Assembly (NCBI RefSeq): GCF_003234815.2
Contig: NZ_CP126279.1
Location: forward strand, 248,001 to 312,000
Source: Curtobacterium sp. MCBD17_035
Lineage (GTDB): Bacteria; Actinomycetota; Actinomycetes; Actinomycetales; Microbacteriaceae
Reading direction: 5' to 3'
DNA length: 64,000 nt
Shown: one piece after another, positions 1 to 16,262 of the stretch
How positions within the stretch are numbered: the first letter of the stretch is position 1
Layout: the number at the start of each line of letters is the position of its first letter
Notes under the pieces: model-generated
Database searches by the model: none
The model's input: only the letters and a program-made list of their open reading frames with translations
What the model was told of the DNA's origin: nothing
Position numbers and translations under genes: made by a program

Positions 1-1
1 G

Positions 2-166
2 GACGTGCTCGCGGCGATCGCGGCGGGTCGCACGAACCCGGAGATCGCCAGCGCGCTGTTCCTGACGGTCCCGACCGTGAAGTCGTACGTGAACCAGGTG
101 TTCGCCAAGCTCGGCGTCCGCACCCGGGCCGAGGCGGTCGCGGTCGTCCTGTCCCCGCGCTCCTGA
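2..166 (+). CDS. LuxR-type response regulator, C-terminal fragment
   Basis: This is the last 54 codons of a gene that begins before the window. The frame reads a LuxR/GerE helix-turn-helix: GRTNPEIASALFLTVPTVKS is the turn and recognition helix, followed by VFAKLGVRTRAEAVAVVL. That arrangement is typical of NarL/FixJ response regulators and other LuxR-family DNA-binding domains. The receiver or sensor part is outside the window, so the signal and the targets are unknown. The gene ends in TGA about 90 bp before the aldo/keto reductase, and a separate -10-like box in the gap suggests that the two genes are transcribed separately. Confidence 0.85.
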   Translation, partial: DVLAAIAAGRTNPEIASALFLTVPTVKSYVNQVFAKLGVRTRAEAVAVVLSPRS

Positions 167-212
167 CACCCCTCCGGCCCCTCCCACCCGAGCCGCCCCC
201 CGGTGCGGAGCG

Positions 213-250
213 TAGCCTCCGCTCGTCCCCCCACCCCGACCCGACAGGAG
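213..250 (+). promoter_or_regulatory. putative promoter and Shine-Dalgarno of aldo/keto reductase
   Basis: TAGCCT at 213-218 fits the actinobacterial TANNNT -10 pattern. It would start a transcript near 225 with a leader of about 33 nt. The ribosome binding site AGGAG at 246-250 lies 7 nt before the ATG at 258. No convincing -35 hexamer is visible, so the promoter is tentative while the ribosome binding site is good. Confidence 0.5.
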
Positions 251-257
251 CACCCGC

Positions 258-1229
<972 letters not shown>

Positions 1230-1253
1230 GGACGCGCGCCCCGACGGACGGAC

Positions 1254-1300
1254 GCGGGCAGCGCCTCCTGGCAGTGGGAATGCCGGGAGGCGCTGCCCGC
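1254..1300 (+). terminator. strong hairpin terminator after aldo/keto reductase
   Basis: A perfect 15-bp inverted repeat (arms 1254-1268 and 1286-1300, GCGGGCAGCGCCTCC and its complement) with a 17-nt loop begins 25 nt after the stop codon. It is followed by TTAT rather than a long T run, as is usual in high-GC actinobacteria. It separates the reductase from the rpoB promoter. Confidence 0.8.
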
Positions 1301-1337
1301 TTATACACTCCGGTGCGGATTCCGGTCAACTACGGAC

Positions 1338-1367
1338 TGGACAGCACCGAAACCGGCGACCTATGAT
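1338..1367 (+). promoter_or_regulatory. rpoBC promoter and long leader
   Basis: TGGACA (1338-1343, five of six matches to the -35 consensus) and TATGAT (1362-1367) are separated by 18 bp. Transcription would begin near 1374. That leaves a leader of about 247 nt before the rpoB start, with no credible gene in it. The whole gap 1230-1620 holds the upstream terminator, this promoter and the leader. A leader this long ahead of rpoB could host growth control, but I see no named riboswitch or protein-binding motif. Confidence 0.75.
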
Positions 1368-1620
1368 AGAGGTTCGCGCTCCCTGGCATCGGTGTCGTCA
1401 TATTGCGGTCGACCAAGGCCCCTGGTGCAGCGCTCCGGCTCTACTCCGTATATGGCGGCGGGGGTGACGGAGCAGCTCGCCTGATCATCCCACACCGACT
1501 CATCGGACCCAGGTCCGACACGGTGCGGGGTGCCCACCCGGGGTCGCCGAGCGATCAGTCCATCCACCTACATACTGCCCGTCAGTATCGGCCCGACGGG
1601 GCCATCCGGAGGTTACCCCC

Positions 1621-5112
<3,492 letters not shown>

Positions 5113-5153
5113 TCCCGCCCGACACACGTCAGATCCAGCAAGAGAGAAGAACA

Positions 5154-9035
<3,882 letters not shown>

Positions 9036-9049
9036 GTCAGGTGACCACG

Positions 9050-9084
9050 AAGGGCCCCGCACCGATCATCGGTGCGGGGCCCTT
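9050..9084 (+). terminator. rpoBC terminator
   Basis: A near-perfect palindrome with 17-bp arms (AAGGGCCCCGCACCGAT and its complement) begins 14 nt after the rpoC stop. It is the end of the rpoBC transcript. The symmetric tails could also stop weak transcription arriving from the right. Confidence 0.9.
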
Positions 9085-9114
9085 CCGCGTTCCCCGGTCC
9101 TCCGGTCCCTTCGG

Positions 9115-9170
9115 GAGATCGCAGTCGTCGCCGTTCCGACCGGATTCGGAGCGACAACCACTGCGATCTC
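9115..9170. repeat. REP-like imperfect palindrome
   Basis: Arms GAGATCGCAGT (9115-9125) and ACTGCGATCTC (9160-9170) are exact complements. The pairing continues imperfectly inward, with TCGCCGTTCCGA on one side and TTCGGAGCGA on the other. The element fills most of the gap between the rpoC terminator and the convergent glyoxalase-fold gene. It encodes nothing visible. It looks like an intergenic palindromic repeat, but copy number elsewhere in the genome is unknown. Confidence 0.5.
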
Positions 9171-9239
9171 GCCGGTGCTCTGTGGCCGGCCGCGGTCGGG
9201 AGGCGCGGTGCGGGGCCGCCCCGTTCCTCCCGCCCGGCG

Positions 9240-9647
9240 TCAGCCCTTGCCGGGCGCGCGACCGGCGTCGCTGTCGCGCCCGGACTCGTCACGACCCGTC
9301 TCGTCGATGAGCGAGTAGAGGCTCAACACGTTGCCGTCGGGATCGCGGAAGTCGAAGTACTCGACGGCGCCGGGGACCCGGGCGATCGGGCCGACGTCGA
9401 TGCCGAGGGCGCCGATCCGCGCGTGCTGGGCGGCGACGTCATCGACGCCGAACCGGACGGCCACGCACTGCTCCTCGGCGTGCTCGTCCTCGTACAGCTG
9501 GATCCAGATGCCGCTGACCTCGTACTCGGCGACGCCGTCGGCGGGCTCGAGGTCGGGCTCGGCGCGCTCGAACACCGCGCCGTACCAGAGGCACGACGCC
9601 TCGATGTCGGTGACGGGGAGCCCGACGGTCACGCTCGTGATGTCCAT
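9240..9647 (-). CDS. VOC (glyoxalase/bleomycin-resistance fold) protein
   Basis: This is a 135-residue protein with one vicinal oxygen chelate module pair. It opens with MDITSVTVGLPVTDIEASCLWYG, typical of the first beta-alpha-beta unit. The second unit carries YFDFRDPDGNVLSLYS, whose Asp-Pro-Asp-Gly-Asn block is a hallmark of the family. Relatives include glyoxalase I, ring-cleaving dioxygenases and antibiotic-binding proteins, so the reaction is undefined. The C-terminal 20 residues are charged and low in complexity. The ATG at 9647 was chosen because conservation begins there, although the frame is open far upstream. It converges on rpoC and is divergent from the acetyltransferase gene. 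Confidence 0.85.
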   Translation of the reverse strand: MDITSVTVGLPVTDIEASCLWYGAVFERAEPDLEPADGVAEYEVSGIWIQLYEDEHAEEQCVAVRFGVDDVAAQHARIGALGIDVGPIARVPGAVEYFDFRDPDGNVLSLYSLIDETGRDESGRDSDAGRAPGKG

Positions 9648-9726
9648 GGTCCATCTTGCGACACCGGCGCTGTGCCCGTCGAGATCCCGGCCGCGCCGGA
9701 CGGACGGTTCCTGGGAGACTGGCGGC

Positions 9727-10755
9727 ATGAGCACGAGCACCACGTCCCTCGCCGAGCGGGTGACCGCTCCGGCGGCCCTGTCACTGCCCACGTCGATCGC
9801 CGGGCTGTCGTTCCGGCCGCTCGAGCAGCGTGACCTCGAGGCCGTGCACCAGCTCATCGTCGCCGCTGCCGCGGTCGACGCCCCGACGTGGCGGCCCTCC
9901 CGAGGCGAGATCGCCCACTGGTTCTCCACAAGTGGCGTCGATCCGCAGCGGGACGGCCTCGTCGGCGTCGATGCTGGTGGGCATGTCATGGCTGCAGCGC
10001 TCGACCTCGCGGTCCCCGGACGCGAGACCATGCTCCGCGTCCTGCTCCTCGGCGCCGTGCACCCCGACGTCCGCGGGCAGGGGATCGGCCGGCGCGTCCT
10101 CGCCTGGCAACTCGGTCGCGGTCGGCAGCTCCTCGCGGCCTCGGAGCTCACGGTGCCGGGCATGCTCGAACTCGCCGCGGCCGAGGGCTCGGGACCGCTG
10201 CGCCTCGCCGCACGCGCCGGTCTCGTGCCGCTCCGATACTGGCTCGAGCTCGAACGTGACCTCGCCGATCCGATCCCCGAGCGCGCCGTCCCGGACGGGT
10301 TCGTGCTCCGGCCGTCCGTCGAGTCCGACGTCGAGGCGATCCGCATCGCCCGGAACGACGCCTTCCGCGACCACTGGGGATCGCAGTCGACCCCGGCCGA
10401 GGACTGGGCGCGCCGGTTCCACGAGGACACCTTCCGCTTCGACCTCTCGTACGTCGTCGTCGACGGGTCGGGAGTCGTGGTCGCGTTCTCGGTCACCGAG
10501 GTCGATCCCGACGCCTTCGCGGCCCGGGGTGGATCGCACGCCTACGTCGACTACGTGGGGGTCGTGCGCGACCACCGAGGGCGGGGACTCGCCCCGCTCG
10601 TGCTCGGCGCGACCATGCGGGCAGCCCAGCGGGCCGGCCTCGACCACGTCGTGCTCGACGTCGACGCGGAGAACCCCTCCGGGGCGCTCGGCCTCTACGA
10701 GCGGATGGGGTTCGTACGGGCGCGCACGACCGTCAGCCACGCAGCGCTGTTCTGA
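9727..10755 (+). CDS. tandem GNAT acetyltransferase (MshD-like layout)
   Basis: This 342-residue cytosolic protein is built from two GNAT domains. The first is at about residues 28-170, with the acetyl-CoA loop VHPDVRGQGIGRRV. The second is at about 195-340, with VVRDHRGRGLAPLV followed by ENPSGALGLYERMGF. Two fused domains with the better conserved CoA site in the second half match the mycothiol synthase MshD layout. Many actinobacteria have several such paralogues, so I do not assign mshD. No mycothiol gene lies nearby to support it. The ATG follows the last upstream stretch shared with the divergent gene. Confidence 0.85.
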   Translation: MSTSTTSLAERVTAPAALSLPTSIAGLSFRPLEQRDLEAVHQLIVAAAAVDAPTWRPSRGEIAHWFSTSGVDPQRDGLVGVDAGGHVMAAALDLAVPGRETMLRVLLLGAVHPDVRGQGIGRRVLAWQLGRGRQLLAASELTVPGMLELAAAEGSGPLRLAARAGLVPLRYWLELERDLADPIPERAVPDGFVLRPSVESDVEAIRIARNDAFRDHWGSQSTPAEDWARRFHEDTFRFDLSYVVVDGSGVVVAFSVTEVDPDAFAARGGSHAYVDYVGVVRDHRGRGLAPLVLGATMRAAQRAGLDHVVLDVDAENPSGALGLYERMGFVRARTTVSHAALF

Positions 10756-10944
10756 TCCAGCGCGGTCCCCCCTCTTTCTGGGACTGCGCCCGGATCATGC
10801 GCACGAATTAGCGTGGGTCAACGTCCGAGAACGCGGCGTCCCGGGTCCGATCCGCATCGCGTTCCGGCCGCATCGACGAGGTCTCGGTCATCCCTGCCGT
10901 GCCGCGTCCCCTGATCGTGCGAGAACAAGGAGGTGAGGAGCGCC

Positions 10945-12615
10945 ATGGCGACCCTCTCGGAGATCCTCATCCTCAACGGCGCGCTGCCGATCGAGCACCT
11001 CGACACCCTCACCGGCGACGAGCAGGTGGACGAGCGGGCGATCCGGTCCCTCGTCGACCAGGGCGTCGTGAGCGAGGCCCAGTTCGTCACGGCTCGTGCG
11101 GCGTCGAACAACTCGAAGTCTGTGCCGCTCACCGACTACCCCGTCGACGGCACCGCGGTGTCCATGCTCCCGGCCGCCCTGTGTCGTCGGCACGGGATCC
11201 TCGGCGTCGGGTTCGAGGGCGAGGCCCTCGTCCTCGCGATGGTGAACCCGGCGAACGTGCTCGCCCTCGACGACGCCCGTGCCGCGTCCGGTCGGGTCAT
11301 CAAGCCGCTGCAGGTGGACGAGCGCGACATGGTCGCCGCACTCGACCGGTACCTCCGTGCGGACGACGAACTCAACGACCTGACCTCCTCGCTCGAGGAG
11401 GAAGCTGGTGTGCACCACGACGAGCAGGTCGACATCGGCGACGGCGGCCTCGACGACGTCCCGATCGTCCGGTTCGTGAACCTGCTCGTGTCGCAGGCGA
11501 TCCAGGACCACGCGTCCGACATCCACATCGAGCCCGGCGAGCACGACGTCCGGGTCCGCTACCGCATCGACGGCGTGCTGCACGAGATGACGCCGGCGCC
11601 GAAGAACATCCAGAACGGTGTCATCAGCCGGCTCAAGATCATGAGCGACATCGACATCGCCGAGCGACGGAAGCCGCAGGACGGCCGCATGTCCGTGCGG
11701 CACGGCGGCCGGCAGATCGACCTCCGCGTCGCGACGCTCCCCACCGTGTGGGGCGAGAAGGTCGTCATGCGGATCCTCGACAACTCGAACACGTCGATGT
11801 CCCTGCGCGACCTCAACCTGCTCGAGCGCAACGCCGAGGCGTACAAGCGCTCCTACTCCAAGCCGTACGGCATGATCCTCGTCACGGGCCCGACGGGTTC
11901 CGGCAAGTCGACCACGCTGTACACGACGTTGAACGCCGTCGCGAAGCCCGAGATCAACGTCATCACCGTCGAGGACCCGGTGGAGTACCGGATGCCGGGC
12001 GTCAACCAGGTGCAGGTCAACCCGAAGGCGGGCCTGACCTTCGCCTCGGCGCTGCGGAGCATCCTCCGGTCCGACCCCGACGTGGTCCTGCTCGGTGAGA
12101 TCCGCGACCACGAGACGGCCCAGATCGCCATCGAGGCGTCGCTCACCGGTCACCTCGTGCTCTCGACCCTCCACACGAACGACGCCCCGAGCGCGGTCAC
12201 CCGCCTCACCGAGATGGGCATCGAGCCGTTCCTCGTCGGCTCTGCCCTCGACTGCGTCGTCGCGCAGCGCCTCGCCCGCAAGCTCTGCGACCGCTGCAAG
12301 GCACCGGCGAACCACACCATGGAGCGACTCCAGGACCTCCGCTTCATCGACGACGTGGCGCAGCCCCTGCCGACCGTGTACGCACCGGTCGGCTGCGCCG
12401 TGTGCTCGAACACCGGGTACCGCGGCCGCATCGCCCTGCACGAGGTCATGACCGTCTCCGAGGAGATCGAGCGCCTCGCCGTCTCCCGCAGCTCGAGCGT
12501 CGAGATCAGCCGGGTCGCCCAGGCCCAGGGCATGCTCACGCTCCGCCAGGACGGCTGGGAGAAGGTCAAGCTCGGCCTCACCAGCGTCGAGGAGATCCTG
12601 CGCGTCGTCGCGTAG
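10945..12615 (+). CDS. pilB: type IV pilus assembly ATPase PilB
   Basis: This 556-residue hexameric ATPase powers pilus extension from the cytoplasmic face of the membrane. An N-terminal GspE-N type domain (about residues 1-150) precedes the ATPase core. Walker A is GPTGSGKSTT near residue 315, the Asp box is VITVEDPVEYR, and Walker B is DPDVVLLGEIRD, followed by the His box LSTLHTNDA. A zinc site of Cys448, Cys451, Cys484 and Cys487 is present, as in PilB and GspE but not PilT. The start was placed at the ATG behind AAGGAGG (10928-10934); a GTG at 10933 overlaps that ribosome binding site and is unlikely. It heads the pilus operon. Confidence 0.95.
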   Translation: MATLSEILILNGALPIEHLDTLTGDEQVDERAIRSLVDQGVVSEAQFVTARAASNNSKSVPLTDYPVDGTAVSMLPAALCRRHGILGVGFEGEALVLAMVNPANVLALDDARAASGRVIKPLQVDERDMVAALDRYLRADDELNDLTSSLEEEAGVHHDEQVDIGDGGLDDVPIVRFVNLLVSQAIQDHASDIHIEPGEHDVRVRYRIDGVLHEMTPAPKNIQNGVISRLKIMSDIDIAERRKPQDGRMSVRHGGRQIDLRVATLPTVWGEKVVMRILDNSNTSMSLRDLNLLERNAEAYKRSYSKPYGMILVTGPTGSGKSTTLYTTLNAVAKPEINVITVEDPVEYRMPGVNQVQVNPKAGLTFASALRSILRSDPDVVLLGEIRDHETAQIAIEASLTGHLVLSTLHTNDAPSAVTRLTEMGIEPFLVGSALDCVVAQRLARKLCDRCKAPANHTMERLQDLRFIDDVAQPLPTVYAPVGCAVCSNTGYRGRIALHEVMTVSEEIERLAVSRSSSVEISRVAQAQGMLTLRQDGWEKVKLGLTSVEEILRVVA

Positions 12616-12643
12616 CCCAGAGAACGAACGAACAGGTCATCGC

Positions 12644-14263
12644 ATGAGTGATTCGGTCTACGACCTCGGTGCCGGCTCTGACGAGCCCGTCGCCGGATGG
12701 CACCCCGGCTCCGCGGGCAACGTCGTCGGTGGACGGCGCGCGGCGCGGCTCGCGGAGACCGGCCAGCAGCCGGTCGTCGCGGGCACCGGGCGTGTGTTCG
12801 ACCTGTCGGACGATGCTGCGTGGGCCGCGGCGAACACGGCGTCGGTGTCGTCCCCGTACTCGGAGCCGGTGTACGCCTCGCCCGACGGCAGCGTCCCGGC
12901 GACACCGCCGGCACCGCAGTACCCCGTCGCCTCCTCCGTCGCGTACGCCGCTCCGTCCGAGGTCGCGACCGCCCAGGTGCCGGTACAACCCGCCCCGCCG
13001 ACCACGGTCCTCCCGACCCCTGCGTTCGTGCCGGCGCCCGCCGCGCACGTCGCCGCGGCGGTCCCCACCGACGACGACGCGGTCGTCATCGAGTACACGC
13101 GACACGCGCGTGAGGTCGCCGACCCGGACCTCGTCGTCGCCCTGTCGCAGGTCGTGTACCAGGGCGCGTCGGACCTCCACGTCACCGCGGACGCGGCACC
13201 GACCGTGCGCGTCGACGGTTCGCTCCGTCCCGCCGTGCCGGGAGGCCCGTGGTCGCGCGACAAGGTCATCAACGCGCTCACGACACTGCTCAGCCCGGAG
13301 CAGCTGCGGCAGTTCGAGTCGGAGCAGGAACTCGACTTCGCGTACTCGCTGTCGACCGAGTCGCGGTTCCGCGTGAACTTCTACCAGCAGCGCGGGAACT
13401 GGGGCGCGGCCTTCCGCATCATCCCCACCAGGATCAAGAGCCTCAAGCAGCTGGGCATCCCGGAGCACATCGGCGAGTTCGCCAAGTTGCCCCGTGGGCT
13501 CGTTCTCGTCACCGGCCCGACGGGGTCCGGCAAGTCGACGACTCTCGCCGCGCTCATCGACCTCGTCAACGAGACTCGCGCCGACCACATCGTGACGGTC
13601 GAGGACCCGATCGAGTTCATGCACGAGCACAAGAAGGCGATCATCAACCAGCGCGAGGTCGGGGCCGACACCCACTCGTTCGCGCAGGCGCTCAAGCACG
13701 TGCTCCGCCAGGACCCGGACGTCATCCTCATCGGCGAGCTCCGCGACCTCGAGACCATCTCGGTCGCGCTCACCGCGGCCGAGACCGGCCACCTGGTGTT
13801 CGCGACCCTGCACACGCAGAGTGCGCCCGGCACCATCGACCGTGTCATCGACGTCTTCCCGCCGCACCAGCAGGGGCAGATCCGGACCCAGCTCGCCGCG
13901 ACCCTGCAGGGTGTCGTCTGCCAGACCCTCGTGCCCAAGGCGAACGGCTCGGGCCGCGTCGTGGCGACCGAGGTCATGGTGACCACGCCCGCCATCGCGA
14001 ACCTCGTGCGTGAGGGCAAGACGTACCAGATCGTCTCGGCCATGCAGGCCGGCGGTGACGCCGGCATGCACACGATGGACCAGGACCTCGCCGAACTCGT
14101 CAACGTGGGCACCATCACGCGCCGGGCCGCGCTCGAGAAGGTGCACGACGAAGAGGGCTTCGGTCGCCTCGTCCAGCGCGTCGAGTCGCCGTCCGACTCG
14201 TCCGCCGCCGCCATCGCCGCGAGCGAGATCGACTTCGGCGACAAGTACTCGGGAGGCTACTGA
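12644..14263 (+). CDS. pilT: pilus retraction ATPase PilT with long N-terminal extension
   Basis: This 539-residue ATPase drives pilus retraction. The core, from about residue 155 on, has Walker A GPTGSGKST at 291-299, the Asp box TVEDPIEFMHEHK, Walker B DPDVILIGELRD, the His box TLHTQSAPGTIDR and the PilT signature AIANLVREGKTYQI. There is no zinc tetracysteine site. The first 150 residues are an Ala/Pro/Val-rich, probably disordered region not seen in the roughly 350-residue canonical PilT. The TGA overlaps the pilC ATG by one base, so translation is probably coupled. Together with pilB it suggests dynamic pili (twitching, adhesion or DNA uptake). Confidence 0.95.
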   Translation: MSDSVYDLGAGSDEPVAGWHPGSAGNVVGGRRAARLAETGQQPVVAGTGRVFDLSDDAAWAAANTASVSSPYSEPVYASPDGSVPATPPAPQYPVASSVAYAAPSEVATAQVPVQPAPPTTVLPTPAFVPAPAAHVAAAVPTDDDAVVIEYTRHAREVADPDLVVALSQVVYQGASDLHVTADAAPTVRVDGSLRPAVPGGPWSRDKVINALTTLLSPEQLRQFESEQELDFAYSLSTESRFRVNFYQQRGNWGAAFRIIPTRIKSLKQLGIPEHIGEFAKLPRGLVLVTGPTGSGKSTTLAALIDLVNETRADHIVTVEDPIEFMHEHKKAIINQREVGADTHSFAQALKHVLRQDPDVILIGELRDLETISVALTAAETGHLVFATLHTQSAPGTIDRVIDVFPPHQQGQIRTQLAATLQGVVCQTLVPKANGSGRVVATEVMVTTPAIANLVREGKTYQIVSAMQAGGDAGMHTMDQDLAELVNVGTITRRAALEKVHDEEGFGRLVQRVESPSDSSAAAIAASEIDFGDKYSGGY

Positions 14264-15486
14264 TGACCCTGGCGTTCGACTACCGCGGGCGTGACACCGC
14301 AGGCAAGCTCGTCAAGGGCAAGCTCGACGCCGCGAGTGAGGGTGCCGCCGTCGCGAGGCTCCGCACCATGGGCATCTCGCCGATCGCGCTCGACGAGGCC
14401 AAGCCGGGCACGGGCCTCCAGGCCGAGATCAAGATCCCGGGGTTCCAGAAAGGCGTCGGGCTCAAGGACCTCGCCATCATGGCGCGTCAGGCGTCCACCA
14501 TGCTCTCGTCCGGCCTGTCGCTGCTCCGCGCACTGACGATCCTGGCCGACCAGACCGAGTCGAAGAAGCTCAAGGAGATCCTCGGCAAGGTCCGCGATGA
14601 GGTCGAGCAGGGCGTCTCGTTCTCGGACGCCGTGTCGAAGTACCCCGTCGAGTTCCCGCCGATCATGATCAACATGATCCGCGCGGGTGAGACCGGCGGG
14701 TTCCTCGACCAGGCGATGGACTCGATCGCGATGAACTTCGAGAAGGAGCACAAGCTCCGCTCGACGATCAAGTCCGCGATGACCTACCCGACCGTCGTGC
14801 TGATCATGTCGCTGGCCAGCGTCGTGATCATGCTCATCTTCATCGTGCCGATCTTCCAGAACATGTTCGCGAGTCTCGGCGGCAAGCTCCCGTTGCCGAC
14901 GATGATGCTCGTGTACGCATCGCATGCCATGGTCTGGCTCGGTCCGGTCCTGGCGGTGCTGATCATCGTCGGATGGCTCTGGTACCGCGCCAACAAGAAC
15001 ACCGACCGGGTGCGTGGGTTCCTCGACCCGATCCGGCTCAAGTTGCCGGTGTTCGGGCAATTGAGCACCAAGATCGTGATCGCCCGGTTCGCCCGCAATT
15101 TCGCGAACATGATCGGCGCCGGCGTGCCCATCCTGCAAGCGTTGAAGATCGTCGGCGAGGTGTCGAACAACTTCGTGGTGGAAAAGGCCCTGGACCGCGT
15201 CGCCGAATCCGTTCGGAAAGGTGAATCGATCGCCGCTCCACTGGCGCGGGAGAGTGTCTTTCCGCAAATGGTGAGTCAAATGGTCGCGGTCGGCGAGGAC
15301 GCCGGTTCCATGGAGGTCATGCTCGAGAAGATCGCGGTGTTCTACGACGCCGAGGTCGAGTCGACCACCGAAGCCCTGACCTCCTTGATCGAGCCGCTGC
15401 TCATCGCGTTCCTCGGCGTCGTGGTCGGCGGGATGATCGTCGCGCTGTACCTGCCGATCTTCCAGATCACCACGCTCATCCACTGA
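14263..15486 (+). CDS. pilC: type IV pilus inner-membrane platform protein PilC
   Basis: This 407-residue polytopic membrane protein is the platform on which PilB and PilT act. It contains two GspF repeats, roughly residues 70-195 and 270-400. Membrane segments are visible near 172-195 (VVLIMSLASVVIMLIFIVPI), 222-243 and 379-402. Each repeat starts with the typical ARQASTMLSSGLSLLRAL or ARNFANMIGAGVPILQAL sequence. The ATG overlaps the pilT stop. It ends 192 bp before pilA, a gap that holds hairpins. Confidence 0.95.
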   Translation: MTLAFDYRGRDTAGKLVKGKLDAASEGAAVARLRTMGISPIALDEAKPGTGLQAEIKIPGFQKGVGLKDLAIMARQASTMLSSGLSLLRALTILADQTESKKLKEILGKVRDEVEQGVSFSDAVSKYPVEFPPIMINMIRAGETGGFLDQAMDSIAMNFEKEHKLRSTIKSAMTYPTVVLIMSLASVVIMLIFIVPIFQNMFASLGGKLPLPTMMLVYASHAMVWLGPVLAVLIIVGWLWYRANKNTDRVRGFLDPIRLKLPVFGQLSTKIVIARFARNFANMIGAGVPILQALKIVGEVSNNFVVEKALDRVAESVRKGESIAAPLARESVFPQMVSQMVAVGEDAGSMEVMLEKIAVFYDAEVESTTEALTSLIEPLLIAFLGVVVGGMIVALYLPIFQITTLIH

Positions 15487-15530
15487 ATCTGACCGGAATG
15501 CCCCCGTGCGGGGGTGGTTCGCCCGCGAAC

Positions 15531-15550
15531 TGCCCCCGTTTCTGGGGGCA
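15531..15550 (+). terminator. hairpin between pilC and pilA
   Basis: TGCCCCCGTTTCTGGGGGCA is a compact GC hairpin with a TTTC loop, followed by TTTCG. A second small hairpin, CCCCCGTGCGGGGG, lies just upstream at 15501-15514. Either could be a partial terminator that lowers read-through from pilB-T-C, or a 5' processing barrier that stabilises the separate pilA message. The major pilin usually needs far more protein than the machine genes, so a decoupling element here makes sense. Confidence 0.6.
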
Positions 15551-15678
15551 TTTCGCTTGCCCGATCACCCCCGTTCTCGGGATTCTCCCGAGCGAGTGCC
15601 CTGAATACGCTGGTCTCCGGCGGCGAGCACACGCCGGATCCAATTCTCCCCTCACATTCCCGAAAGAATGGAAATCTC

Positions 15679-16173
15679 ATGTACTTCCGCCTCATGGGCA
15701 AGCTCAACGCTCGCCGGCAGAACCTGCTCGAGGAGAACGAGAAGGGCTTCACCCTGATCGAGCTCCTCGTCGTCGTGATCATCATCGGCATCCTCGCCGC
15801 GATCGCGATCCCGGTGTACCTCGGCGTGCAGAAGAACGCGCAGGACAGTGCCACGCAGTCCGACGTGTCGAACGCGAAGACGGCGGTCGTGAGCATTCAG
15901 ACCGACCTCGGAAAGACGCCTGATTCCACTGCCCTGATCTCAGCGACGGGCACCGTGGCGACGACCACACCCGCTGCTGGCGGCACCGCCGCCTCGCAGA
16001 GCTGGTCCAACGCGGGTGTGACCGCTTCTTCCAACACGAAGGTCCTGAACCTGGTCACGGGCAGCAACGGTGCGTTCTGCATCCTCGGTCAGAGCACGAA
16101 CAACACGTACTTCTACGCCACGGACCAGAAGGGCGTAACCAAGACGGCCAGCATCCCGAGCGGCTGCTCCTGA
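15679..16173 (+). CDS. pilA: major type IV pilin (type IVa-like)
   Basis: This 164-residue prepilin has a 23-residue basic leader ending in Gly23. Mature protein would begin at Phe24 (FTLIELLVVVIIIGILAAIA), with Glu28 at position +5 for subunit docking and processing by PilD. The hydrophobic alpha-1 segment is followed by a small Ser/Thr/Ala-rich globular domain. That domain has a Cys near FCILG and a C-terminal Cys, which could form the usual disulphide loop. The ATG at 15679 gives the full leader; a second ATG at 15694 would also keep the cleavage site. It is isolated by hairpins on both sides, suggesting its own high-level mRNA. Confidence 0.93.
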   Translation: MYFRLMGKLNARRQNLLEENEKGFTLIELLVVVIIIGILAAIAIPVYLGVQKNAQDSATQSDVSNAKTAVVSIQTDLGKTPDSTALISATGTVATTTPAAGGTAASQSWSNAGVTASSNTKVLNLVTGSNGAFCILGQSTNNTYFYATDQKGVTKTASIPSGCS

Positions 16174-16180
16174 TCCATGA

Positions 16181-16222
16181 GCGCAAGCCCCCATCGCCGA
16201 AATCGGTGATGGGGGCTTGCGC
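16181..16222 (+). terminator. terminator after pilA
   Basis: A perfect 15-bp inverted repeat (arms 16181-16195 and 16208-16222, GCGCAAGCCCCCATC and its complement) lies 8 nt after the pilA stop and is followed by TTCCTT. It should end most pilA transcripts. The downstream minor pilins would then depend on read-through, which fits the low amount they need. Confidence 0.9.
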
Positions 16223-16262
16223 TTCCTTGAGACTCTCCCAGCCGATAGCGGAAGGACCTGAG

